Positions 6,354 through 12,737 of a stretch of 16,902 nt of DNA are shown here, piece after piece. The stretch spans positions 1 through 16,902 of the forward strand of contig CAMNNR010000011.1 of NCBI GenBank assembly GCA_946545675.1. Reading direction: 5' to 3'. The notes under the pieces were generated by a model, which saw only the letters and a program-made list of their open reading frames with translations, searched no databases and was not told where the DNA came from. How positions within the stretch are numbered: position 1 is the stretch's first letter; every line of letters starts with the position of its first letter. Origin of the DNA: an uncultured Thermoplasmata archaeon (GTDB lineage Archaea; Thermoplasmatota; Thermoplasmata; Methanomassiliicoccales; Methanomethylophilaceae). Made by a program: the position numbers and the translations under genes.

Positions 6354-6375
6354 CACGGTGCATCGATAAGTAATC

Positions 6376-6918
6376 ATGGAAGACATCGAGGAGATCAGGA
6401 GCAAGCTCGGTTTGGTACAGATCTACACGGGAAACGGCAAGGGCAAGAGCACTGCCGCCTTCGGTCTCGGTTTCCGTGCGGCCGGAAGAGGATTGAACGT
6501 CCTGGTCCTGCAGTTCCTGAAACCCGCAGTCGGTTACGGGGAGCAGGTATCGTGCGGTCGTTTCGAGAACATAACCCTCTTTTCCATGGGATTGGATCAT
6601 TTCGTATCGAAGAAACCCAAACAGGAGGATATCGACGCTGCCCGCGAGGCTCTCGCCAAGTCGTGCGAACTCATGAACACCGGGAAGTACGATGTCGTGA
6701 TCCTCGACGAGGCCGTCAATGCGGTCCGTTTGAATCTTCTGACTGATACAGAGCTCATCGAAGCCCTCAAGGCCAGGCCTCCGCATGTCGAAGTCGTACT
6801 GACCGGAAGGGGAATAACCCCCGCACTCGAGGAATATGCGGATCTGGTGACCGAGATGAAGCTGGTGAAGCACCCTTACGACAAGGGAATCCAGGCAAGG
6901 GTCGGCATCGAGTATTGA
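6376..6918 (+). CDS. cobA: Cob(I)yrinic acid a,c-diamide / corrinoid adenosyltransferase
   Basis: 180 residues, the usual length for the BtuR/CobO/CobP family. The P-loop GNGKGKST is at 19-26, the Walker B-like VVILDEAVNAV is at 107-117, and the C-terminal signature with LVTEM, KHPYDKG and VGIEY runs over 157-180. The enzyme transfers the 5'-deoxyadenosyl group of ATP to cob(I)alamin or its precursors in the cytosol. Gene names cobA, cobO and btuR are all used for this family. It is transcribed divergently from the MFS/corrinoid/methyltransferase genes and shares their candidate operator, which links corrinoid processing to corrinoid-dependent methyl transfer. Its stop (TGA, 6916-6918) directly abuts the stop of the convergent acetyltransferase gene, together forming TGATCA. 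Confidence 0.92.
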   Translation: MEDIEEIRSKLGLVQIYTGNGKGKSTAAFGLGFRAAGRGLNVLVLQFLKPAVGYGEQVSCGRFENITLFSMGLDHFVSKKPKQEDIDAAREALAKSCELMNTGKYDVVILDEAVNAVRLNLLTDTELIEALKARPPHVEVVLTGRGITPALEEYADLVTEMKLVKHPYDKGIQARVGIEY

Positions 6919-7416
6919 TCACAGGTCCTTGACCATCATCACGCGGAGATAGGTCAGGGTCTCCGTCTTCCGGAATCCGTGGGATTCGTAGAAACGGATG
7001 GCACCGTCGTTATCGACGTTGACATCCAGGTGGATACGCTTCGCTTCATGGTTGCGGGCTTCCGATTCCACGGTTTCCATCAGGATGCCGCCGATTCCCT
7101 TCCCCCTGAATTCCGGAAGGAGGTACAGTTTGCTGAGATACATCCCCATCTCATCCAAGCCGTAACTGATGTAGCCGGCCCTTTCACCTTCGGCGAGGAT
7201 GAAAGCGTAATTCATCCCCGTGCCGATCTGTTCCCTGATCTTCTCGGGAGCCTGGTATTCCTGCAGGAACCCCTCCAATACATCGGAAGGGACATCGCGG
7301 TATACTTCGTGGAAAATCAGGTCTGCCATTTCTGAAATGGTTACGGAATCCTCCGGCCTTGCAGCACACAGCTTTACCGATGGTTTTTCCTGTTTAAATT
7401 TTTCATTCTGGCACAT
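6919..7416 (-). CDS. GNAT family N-acetyltransferase
   Basis: 165 residues with the GNAT fold. The acetyl-CoA binding motif A, LYLLPEFRGKGIGG (97-110), contains the R/Q-x-x-G-x-G signature, and motif B, DNDGAIRFYESHGFRK (135-150), is also present. It probably acetylates a small molecule or an N-terminal amine; the substrate cannot be told. GGTGA lies about 8 nt before the ATG at 7416. It follows the transglutaminase-like gene by 26 nt on the same strand, so it may be the last gene of that operon. It ends tail to tail with the adenosyltransferase gene with no intergenic bases. Stop TGA. Confidence 0.88.
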   Translation of the reverse strand: MCQNEKFKQEKPSVKLCAARPEDSVTISEMADLIFHEVYRDVPSDVLEGFLQEYQAPEKIREQIGTGMNYAFILAEGERAGYISYGLDEMGMYLSKLYLLPEFRGKGIGGILMETVESEARNHEAKRIHLDVNVDNDGAIRFYESHGFRKTETLTYLRVMMVKDL

Positions 7417-7442
7417 GCAATTTCACCACATTTTACAGAAGT

Positions 7443-9047
7443 TCAGGGGAGCTCCAGGAATTGGTATTCTTCGTAGAGTGTGCCTACCACACATCCGACC
7501 AGGCGATAGCTGTGACTGTACAATTGGATGGTCAGTTTGTCATCGAAGGAGGCACTGTAGGTATAGATCTCCTGACTCCCAGTGGTCTTCTTGAAAAACA
7601 CTGGGGAAATGCAGGTAGTCTCGCACAGGAAATACTTCTTCCCGTGATAGACTGCTTTGTCGATGCTTGCATCGGTTCCATAGTTGGTGCATGAATCGAG
7701 GCAGACCGAACCCATTACATGATCGTCGAGGACTATCAGTCCGGAACCATATCCTGCCAGTCTGTATAGTGTATCAAGCAGTATCGAGGTATCCTCGCAG
7801 TCACCCATACCTGTGTACAGAGTCATCGATGGGAATGCCCATACATCAGTGGCATCCAGATGGTTCGTGCAGTTGTAGTTCTGCGCATAATCGTACTCGT
7901 AGACTTTGGAAATCTGTACGAAAGAAAGGAGGAACTGGGCATACTCCTGACCGTCCGTGGGGAGGGTGGGGAAAGCCGCCTGGTATTTCTCCTTCAGAGC
8001 AGTCTGCAGTTTGACCACCGAAGAATCTGCGACGCAGAATCCCGGCATCTCATTGACCGATATGTGATTCTGCAGACCGTTGCTGTAATGGATATCCCCC
8101 AGTTTGCTCAGCATCATCTCGTTCCAATAGTCAGCGTAATCGTAGGTCAGGGTCATGGCAAATTGCTTCGCTTTGGCGGAATCGTTGACTGCGGCCCTCC
8201 ACGCATAACTTCTGTCGTATTGTGAGGTGGTGTCGTAACGTCCATCGCCTTGGCAGAGGCTGAATGTTCCCGTCACCGTTGCTAACGGGAGGAGGTCGCT
8301 GGAATTCTGATAAAGATTGAATTTGACAGTGTACTCTCCGTATTGGAGGCCTTTGGCATAGATCACTGATGTGCATGATGCGGAATTATAGGTGATTCCG
8401 TTGACAGTGGAAAACGTGTGATATTCCGTCTCCGTGCTGAACGAATAATCGGAAACCGCGATAACATTGTCTCCGCTGAGGATTTGCATATTGATTTTGT
8501 TGAAATCGCTCTCGGGATTACCCAGTGCATTGGTAGTCAGAGTGTACCAGTCCCATGTGTAACCTGCAAGGGAAATAAGGATGTAACCTCCTTCGTTGAA
8601 CGTAAGTGCCAGGGTCCCGCCTGTGGTTCCGTTGCCGACGAATCCTTCTCCGGAAAGGATGGCGTAATCATACCTATCGGAATAGGGGTTGTAGACCGTG
8701 AACGGTTTCTCGACAGAATCGGAAACAGTCACTATGCAGTCATCGCGATAATCCCCTGCCGTGGCGGTGATCTTGGCGGTTCCGGTTTTGATCGCGGTGA
8801 TGGTTCCTCCGCTGACCGAGACGATGCTCTCGTCATCGGAAGACCATGAGATGTCGGAATACTTCTTCCCGTCAGGCAGGGACCATACGGTGAGATCCTC
8901 GGTATCGCCTACCTCCAATGACAGCTTAGTGCTTGAAAGACCCAGAGGGTGCTCCGGTTCGCTGATGAATGTCGGAAGGGAGAAGAAAATGAGCGCTCCG
9001 ACGATAATCGCGGCCGCGATTCCCCAGCCGATGTACTTCCCGTCCAT
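7443..9047 (-). CDS. Membrane-anchored Big2 Ig-like / transglutaminase-like protein
   Basis: 534 residues. Order: short cytoplasmic N-terminus, one membrane helix (8-29), a Big2-type Ig-like domain (about 36-110, with LSLEVGDTEDLTV and GTAKITATAGDYRD), a beta-rich region (about 115-265), then a transglutaminase-like domain (about 290-534). The catalytic-type Cys417 lies in MGDCEDTSILL, His443 in VLDDHVMG, with an acidic CETT at 475-478, consistent with a Cys-His-Asp/Glu papain-like triad. The active domain would lie outside the cell. Such domains act as proteases, amidases or crosslinkers; which applies here is unknown. Its ATG overlaps the stop of the upstream paralogue (TGATG), indicating translational coupling. 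Stop TGA. Confidence 0.85.
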   Translation of the reverse strand: MDGKYIGWGIAAAIIVGALIFFSLPTFISEPEHPLGLSSTKLSLEVGDTEDLTVWSLPDGKKYSDISWSSDDESIVSVSGGTITAIKTGTAKITATAGDYRDDCIVTVSDSVEKPFTVYNPYSDRYDYAILSGEGFVGNGTTGGTLALTFNEGGYILISLAGYTWDWYTLTTNALGNPESDFNKINMQILSGDNVIAVSDYSFSTETEYHTFSTVNGITYNSASCTSVIYAKGLQYGEYTVKFNLYQNSSDLLPLATVTGTFSLCQGDGRYDTTSQYDRSYAWRAAVNDSAKAKQFAMTLTYDYADYWNEMMLSKLGDIHYSNGLQNHISVNEMPGFCVADSSVVKLQTALKEKYQAAFPTLPTDGQEYAQFLLSFVQISKVYEYDYAQNYNCTNHLDATDVWAFPSMTLYTGMGDCEDTSILLDTLYRLAGYGSGLIVLDDHVMGSVCLDSCTNYGTDASIDKAVYHGKKYFLCETTCISPVFFKKTTGSQEIYTYSASFDDKLTIQLYSHSYRLVGCVVGTLYEEYQFLELP

Positions 9048-10033
9048 CAGCTTACCTCATAGAATGTGTAGAGGCCCTGGCCGATCCTTCCCCTGCCCAG
9101 GTAGTAGGAGAGCATGTGGCCGTTGTGGGAACTGTAGTTCACTCCCACAGGCTGGTAGGATTCGGTGGTGGTCTCGCATGCGTAGTAGGTCTTCCCGTTG
9201 ATGGTCTCGGAGATTATCTCCCCGGATCCGGTTGCGGGTGCACTGTAGTTCTCGAGGGCGACACCGGCCATTGCGTGTTCCGGGACGATGAGAAGGGCGG
9301 CGGAATAGCCAGCCTGCTTGTAGAGGGCCGCACATAGTATCGAGGTATCCTCGCAGTCGCCCATCTTGTTGGTTATGGTCTCCACCGGATAGGCATAATA
9401 TTCCGACTTGCCGTACGTGACGTAGTCGTCAGCGTACGCATAAGCGGCCTGGACATATGCCAGTATGAACTCCGCGTAGTGCTGGTCCGCTACTGGTGTC
9501 TTCCCGAATGCATTCTCGTACAATACCGCGAGCTTGGATGCCACTGTGGCAGTGTAAGTCTCGGTCTTCACGAAGTCGGTGCAGGTCGACCAGTCCACCA
9601 CCGCCCTGCCCGAAGAATTCGTATTGTGCCAGGCAGTATAATCTGCCTTCTCCACGGGGATATCGAAATAGAAACTACCGCCGAGATATGACCACTTGAA
9701 TTCCACCTTGTACTCATCGGAGGTGTAGGTCCCGTCGTATTCCTGAGAGAAGCTCCTCCCGTACAGTTCACCCTTCTGTTCGAGATTGAGGAAAGGTGAG
9801 AACAGGACCAATGCGGCAACGGCGATCACCGCCACGGTCAGGAGGATGCTCGTACCTTTGTACCTGGGTCTCGGAGGCGCCATATACGCGGGTTCGTAGG
9901 TATAGGTGGTGCTTTGCCCGGTTAACGGACCCTCATCGGAACAGAACGTATATCCCGAGGAAAGATAGCGTCCGCAGGCAGGGCAGAACACAGCCCCCTC
10001 GGGCACCTCTCTTCCGCATTCGGGACAGTACAT
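9047..10033 (-). CDS. Zinc-ribbon, membrane-anchored transglutaminase-like protein
   Basis: 328 residues. An N-terminal zinc ribbon (C3, C6, C17, C20 in CPECG and CPACG), a Tyr/Pro-rich linker, one membrane helix (61-80), then a transglutaminase-like domain. Cys227 lies in MGDCEDTSILCAALYK and His253 in VPEHAMAG, with a later CETTTE. The motif blocks match those of the downstream 534-residue protein, so the two are paralogues sharing a catalytic domain but with different N-terminal modules. The zinc ribbon should be cytoplasmic and the catalytic domain outside. A TATA box ending at 10062 is about 26 bp from the ATG at 10033, implying a leaderless mRNA, and it directly abuts the tRNA-Cys 3' end. 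It is first gene of a likely operon with the Big2 protein and possibly the acetyltransferase. Confidence 0.85.
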   Translation of the reverse strand: MYCPECGREVPEGAVFCPACGRYLSSGYTFCSDEGPLTGQSTTYTYEPAYMAPPRPRYKGTSILLTVAVIAVAALVLFSPFLNLEQKGELYGRSFSQEYDGTYTSDEYKVEFKWSYLGGSFYFDIPVEKADYTAWHNTNSSGRAVVDWSTCTDFVKTETYTATVASKLAVLYENAFGKTPVADQHYAEFILAYVQAAYAYADDYVTYGKSEYYAYPVETITNKMGDCEDTSILCAALYKQAGYSAALLIVPEHAMAGVALENYSAPATGSGEIISETINGKTYYACETTTESYQPVGVNYSSHNGHMLSYYLGRGRIGQGLYTFYEVS

Positions 10034-10054
10034 AGAACCTGAATGTAATTTTTT

Positions 10055-10062
10055 GTATAAAA
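10055..10062 (-). promoter_or_regulatory. TATA box of the transglutaminase-like operon
   Basis: TTTTATAC on the minus strand, centred about 26 bp before the ATG at 10033 and only two bases from the encoded CCA end of tRNA-Cys. The mRNA is probably leaderless. Confidence 0.55.
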
Positions 10063-10064
10063 GT

Positions 10065-10138
10065 TGGAGTCGGGGGAGGGAATCGAACCCCCATATGAGG
10101 ATCTGCAGTCCCCCTCATAGCCACTGTGATACCCCGAC
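10065..10138 (-). tRNA. tRNA-Cys, anticodon GCA
   Basis: A cloverleaf folds on the minus strand. Acceptor GTCGGGG pairs perfectly with CCCCGAC; the D stem is TCAC/ATGA (three pairs). The anticodon stem GGGGA/TCCTC holds the loop CTGCAGA with anticodon GCA. The variable loop is 4 nt, and the T arm is GGGGG-TTCGATT-CCCTC. Position 73 is U, the usual tRNA-Cys discriminator, and CCA is encoded (10065-10067). A TTTAATAC box lies about 30 bp upstream. No intron is seen. Confidence 0.95.
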
Positions 10139-10216
10139 AGTTGCATTCCAGGTTATCTGTCGACCGTATTAAACCCTTTCGTAGGTCCGGTTCGGTGTCC
10201 AGACTCGGCGATTATC

Positions 10217-10582
10217 TCAGAACAGGGAACGGCCACGGTTGAATGCCTTGTACCCCTCATCCGTCCGTCCGGCTTTGCATAGGAGGTTCCCCAGGGCATA
10301 CCAGGAATCAGCATCGTCGGGGTCCTCCTCGAGATGTTTCTTCAGGTGCCGTATGGCCCCCTCTATATCTCCCTCGGATTCCAGACGTTTGCTTTCGTTC
10401 CTGCCCCCGGTCTCGTAATCCAGGACCCTGAGCATTTCGGCCTGGGCATTCCTGAAGAAGACCTCGATGCTGTTGTCGGTCAGCCACGGGTAGCGGGAGT
10501 GGAGGATCCTGCAGAACTCCTCCTTCTCCTTGGGATCGGGTTCGGCCTTCACGCCTTTGAAGATCTTCCTCGGAACGTTCAC
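10217..10582 (-). CDS. Small TPR-repeat protein downstream of pyrK
   Basis: 121 residues from GTG 10582. Residues about 62-95 and 93-121 form TPR-like helical hairpins (GDIEGAIRHLKKHLEEDPDD, then ADSWYALGNLLCKAGRTDEG). The N-terminal 60 residues are charged and unassigned. The start is uncertain: the frame is open back to the pyrK stop (TGA 10634-10636) and the 17 codons before the GTG have the same high-GC third positions as real genes here, but contain no ATG, GTG or TTG. An ATG overlaps the pyrK stop but lies in another frame. The protein may serve as a scaffold; no partner is visible. Last gene of the parvulin-pyrD-pyrK cluster. Stop TGA. Confidence 0.72.
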   Translation of the reverse strand: MNVPRKIFKGVKAEPDPKEKEEFCRILHSRYPWLTDNSIEVFFRNAQAEMLRVLDYETGGRNESKRLESEGDIEGAIRHLKKHLEEDPDDADSWYALGNLLCKAGRTDEGYKAFNRGRSLF

Positions 10583-10633
10583 GGTGAGTTTTCCGTGGGT
10601 AACCTCGATGTAGCCCTCGGGCGTGGGGATGGC

Positions 10634-11404
10634 TCATCCCTTCCTGAACTTCACGACGCGTCCGCACTCGTCCCTCTTCTGCACACCGAAGTCCTTCATC
10701 TGAGCGATCTGGGTCTTCGTGAATACGGGGCCGTCCTTGCAGACTCTTTGGCCATCCATCACGCAGCATCCGCAGACCCCGGCGCCGCATTTCATGTGCC
10801 TTTCGAGGGACAGTTGGCAGTCCACTCCGAGCTCCTCGCAGGCCTTGTAGAGGAAGAACAGCATGACCTCGGGGCCGCAGGCGACCACGCAGTCGTAGTG
10901 GTTCTCCGCGTGTTTCTCCCTGAAGAGCTGAACGGTGTTGCCGTGGAAACCGAAGGAACCGTCGTCGGTGGAGTACCAGACGTTCTTGGCCGCTTTCTCG
11001 GCCCTGTCACGCATGACGAGGTCCCTCTCGGAACGTCCGCCGATGATGGTGTCCGCCCCGCTCGCTTCCACCGCGGGCATTATCGAGGCGGTGCCGATGC
11101 CTCCGCCGATGATGAGGTACTTCCTACCGTCGGAAAGGTCGTATCCGTTTCCGTAGGGTCCCCTGATGCCGATGGTATCGCCCGCTTTGAGCTGGTGGAG
11201 CTTCTCGGTGTCGGGACCGATCCTCTTAACGCTGATGGATTTGACCTTTCCCGTGGAAGAGAGGGACATTGGGATCTCCTCCATACCGGGGCACCAGACC
11301 ATGACGAACTGTCCGGGTTTCGCCTCGAAAGAGGTCTCGAAGGCGATGGTCTTGGTGTCGTAGTTGTCTTCGGTGACTGATTTGATCTTCACGAACTCAC
11401 TCAT
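10634..11404 (-). CDS. pyrK: Dihydroorotate dehydrogenase electron transfer subunit
   Basis: 256 residues from ATG 11404. AGGTG sits 6 nt ahead of it; the alternative GTG at 11413 adds three residues. Order: ferredoxin-reductase-like FAD-binding barrel (about 1-95), NAD-binding domain with IIGGGIGTAS (101-110, numbered from the GTG) and VVACGPEVM (176-184), then a [2Fe-2S] cluster site with C209, C214, C217 and C225 in the pattern CGAGVCGCC. The subunit passes electrons from the type 1B PyrD flavin to NAD+. Its start overlaps the pyrD stop by 8 nt, so the two are coupled and should form the PyrD2-PyrK2 complex in the cytosol. Stop TGA. Confidence 0.93.
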   Translation of the reverse strand: MSEFVKIKSVTEDNYDTKTIAFETSFEAKPGQFVMVWCPGMEEIPMSLSSTGKVKSISVKRIGPDTEKLHQLKAGDTIGIRGPYGNGYDLSDGRKYLIIGGGIGTASIMPAVEASGADTIIGGRSERDLVMRDRAEKAAKNVWYSTDDGSFGFHGNTVQLFREKHAENHYDCVVACGPEVMLFFLYKACEELGVDCQLSLERHMKCGAGVCGCCVMDGQRVCKDGPVFTKTQIAQMKDFGVQKRDECGRVVKFRKG

Positions 11405-12302
11405 TTGCGACACCTACCATGTCTTTGATCGATTTGTAACCGTAATCCTTCATGAATTTCTCCAGGTCCCTGTTGACCTTGGAGAAGACCTCCGGGCCGT
11501 CAGTCAGCACTGCGCTGCCGATCTGGAAGGCCTGGGCTCCCGCCATGATGTATTCGGCTGCGTCCCTCCAGTTGGAGATTCCACCGACACCCACGAGGGG
11601 GATGGAGACGACCTTGTATAGGTCGTAGATCGCCCTCACTCCGACGGGTTTCACCGCGGGGCCCGAAAGTCCGCCGAACTTGTTGCTGAGGAAGGGCTTG
11701 GCGAACTCCGGCGAGATCACCATGGCTTTCAGCGTGTTTATCGCAACGATCGCATCTGCACCGCCGTCCTGGGCGGCGAGGGCGATCTGGGGCAGGATAT
11801 GGGTGTTGGGGGTAAGTTTGGCCCAGACGGGGATGCTCACCGCCGACTTCACCGCCGAGACGATGGATTTCACCATGTCTGGGTCTGTTCCAAGTTCCAT
11901 GCCGTATCCCTTAGCGTGGGGGCAGCTCATATTGAGTTCGACAGCGCAGGCGCCATACTCCTCCATCTTCACCGCAAGTGCGGTGAATTCCTCCGCATTC
12001 CCTCCGGCGACCGAGCCCACGATATTCCCGTGGGGTACAGCCTCAGCCATCTCCTCCCCGAAGAGTTCGATTCCGGGTCCGGGGAGGCCCATGGCATTGA
12101 CCAGTCCGCCTTCGACCTCGGTGAAACAGGGATTCGCATGTCCGGCTTTGGGTTGGGTGCTGATGGATTTGGACACCACCGCTCCCGCTCCGGCTTGCAA
12201 CATCCTCACCATCGACGCGCCGGTCTCGTCCATGATGCCGGAGGCGACCATTCCCGGGTTCTCCAGGGTGACCTTCCCCACTGCGGTTTTCAGAGCTGTC
12301 AT
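11397..12302 (-). CDS. pyrD: Dihydroorotate dehydrogenase, catalytic subunit (class 1B)
   Basis: 301 residues, normal for the family. The active-site base is Cys127 in ELNMSCPHAKG, as in class 1 enzymes. The FMN phosphate-binding segments GVGGISNWRDA (238-248) and QIGSAV (260-265) and the NTLKAM segment (189-194) are intact. It oxidises dihydroorotate to orotate, the fourth step of pyrimidine synthesis, with electrons leaving through PyrK encoded directly downstream. It follows the parvulin gene by 39 nt on the same strand. A GAGG lies about 13 nt before the ATG, a rather long spacing. Stop TGA. Confidence 0.95.
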   Translation of the reverse strand: MTALKTAVGKVTLENPGMVASGIMDETGASMVRMLQAGAGAVVSKSISTQPKAGHANPCFTEVEGGLVNAMGLPGPGIELFGEEMAEAVPHGNIVGSVAGGNAEEFTALAVKMEEYGACAVELNMSCPHAKGYGMELGTDPDMVKSIVSAVKSAVSIPVWAKLTPNTHILPQIALAAQDGGADAIVAINTLKAMVISPEFAKPFLSNKFGGLSGPAVKPVGVRAIYDLYKVVSIPLVGVGGISNWRDAAEYIMAGAQAFQIGSAVLTDGPEVFSKVNRDLEKFMKDYGYKSIKDMVGVANE

Positions 12303-12341
12303 CGTATCTTGTATCCTCTTCCCGTTATTAGTTGTTGGCAG

Positions 12342-12620
12342 TCATCTCTGTTCGATGATCTTGATGACATGCCATCTGAACTGGGTGCGGCAGACGGTTA
12401 TATCTCCCGGCTGTCCGCTGAATGCGGCGTGCTCGAAGGGTTTGACCATCTGTCCGGGACCGAACCATCCGAGGTCTCCTCCCTGTGCCCTGGAAGGGCA
12501 GGAGGAGAACTGTCCGGCCAGTGCCGCGAAGTCCTCCCCGGCTTCCACTTTGGACTTCAGTTCCTTGGCTTCTTTCTGGGTTTTCACCAGGATGTGTGCG
12601 CAGTGAGCTTCGTTAACCAT
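12342..12620 (-). CDS. Parvulin-type peptidyl-prolyl cis-trans isomerase
   Basis: 92 residues, a single stand-alone parvulin domain without signal peptide, so cytosolic. The family landmarks are seen: AHILVKT (8-14), SSCPSRAQGGDLGWFG (39-54) with Cys41, and RWHVIKI (82-88) with His84; the usual Gly before Trp-His is Arg here. It would isomerise Xaa-Pro bonds in folding proteins. It is first gene of the cluster with pyrD and pyrK. A TTTTAAG box centred at 12646 lies 26 bp before the ATG, so the mRNA is probably leaderless. Stop TGA. Confidence 0.92.
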   Translation of the reverse strand: MVNEAHCAHILVKTQKEAKELKSKVEAGEDFAALAGQFSSCPSRAQGGDLGWFGPGQMVKPFEHAAFSGQPGDITVCRTQFRWHVIKIIEQR

Positions 12621-12642
12621 AGTCCATGTGAACGCCGATTGA

Positions 12643-12649
12643 CTTAAAA
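12643..12649 (-). promoter_or_regulatory. TATA box of the parvulin-pyrD-pyrK cluster
   Basis: TTTTAAG on the minus strand, 26 bp from the parvulin ATG at 12620. It gives a leaderless transcript. It is divergent from the surface-protein promoter about 50 bp away. Confidence 0.55.
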
Positions 12650-12694
12650 CTCTGGCGGTATAACCCCAATGGAGACAATTTGTCGGTAAATCTA

Positions 12695-12702
12695 TTTTAT
12701 AC
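12695..12702 (+). promoter_or_regulatory. TATA box of the large surface-protein gene
   Basis: TTTTATAC about 40 bp before the ATG at 12738, followed by a strong AAGGAGG Shine-Dalgarno sequence ending 6 nt before the ATG. This gives a short, well-translated leader, unlike the leaderless neighbours. Confidence 0.6.
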
Positions 12703-12737
12703 AGTAAAACTATTCAAGAGGCTCAAGGAGGAACATA

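Noticed and set aside
6240..6375. Small leader peptide gene upstream of the adenosyltransferase
   Set aside because: An ATG at 6240 opens a frame, but it lies in very AT-rich promoter DNA, crosses the operator and TATA box, and continues out of frame through the adenosyltransferase gene.
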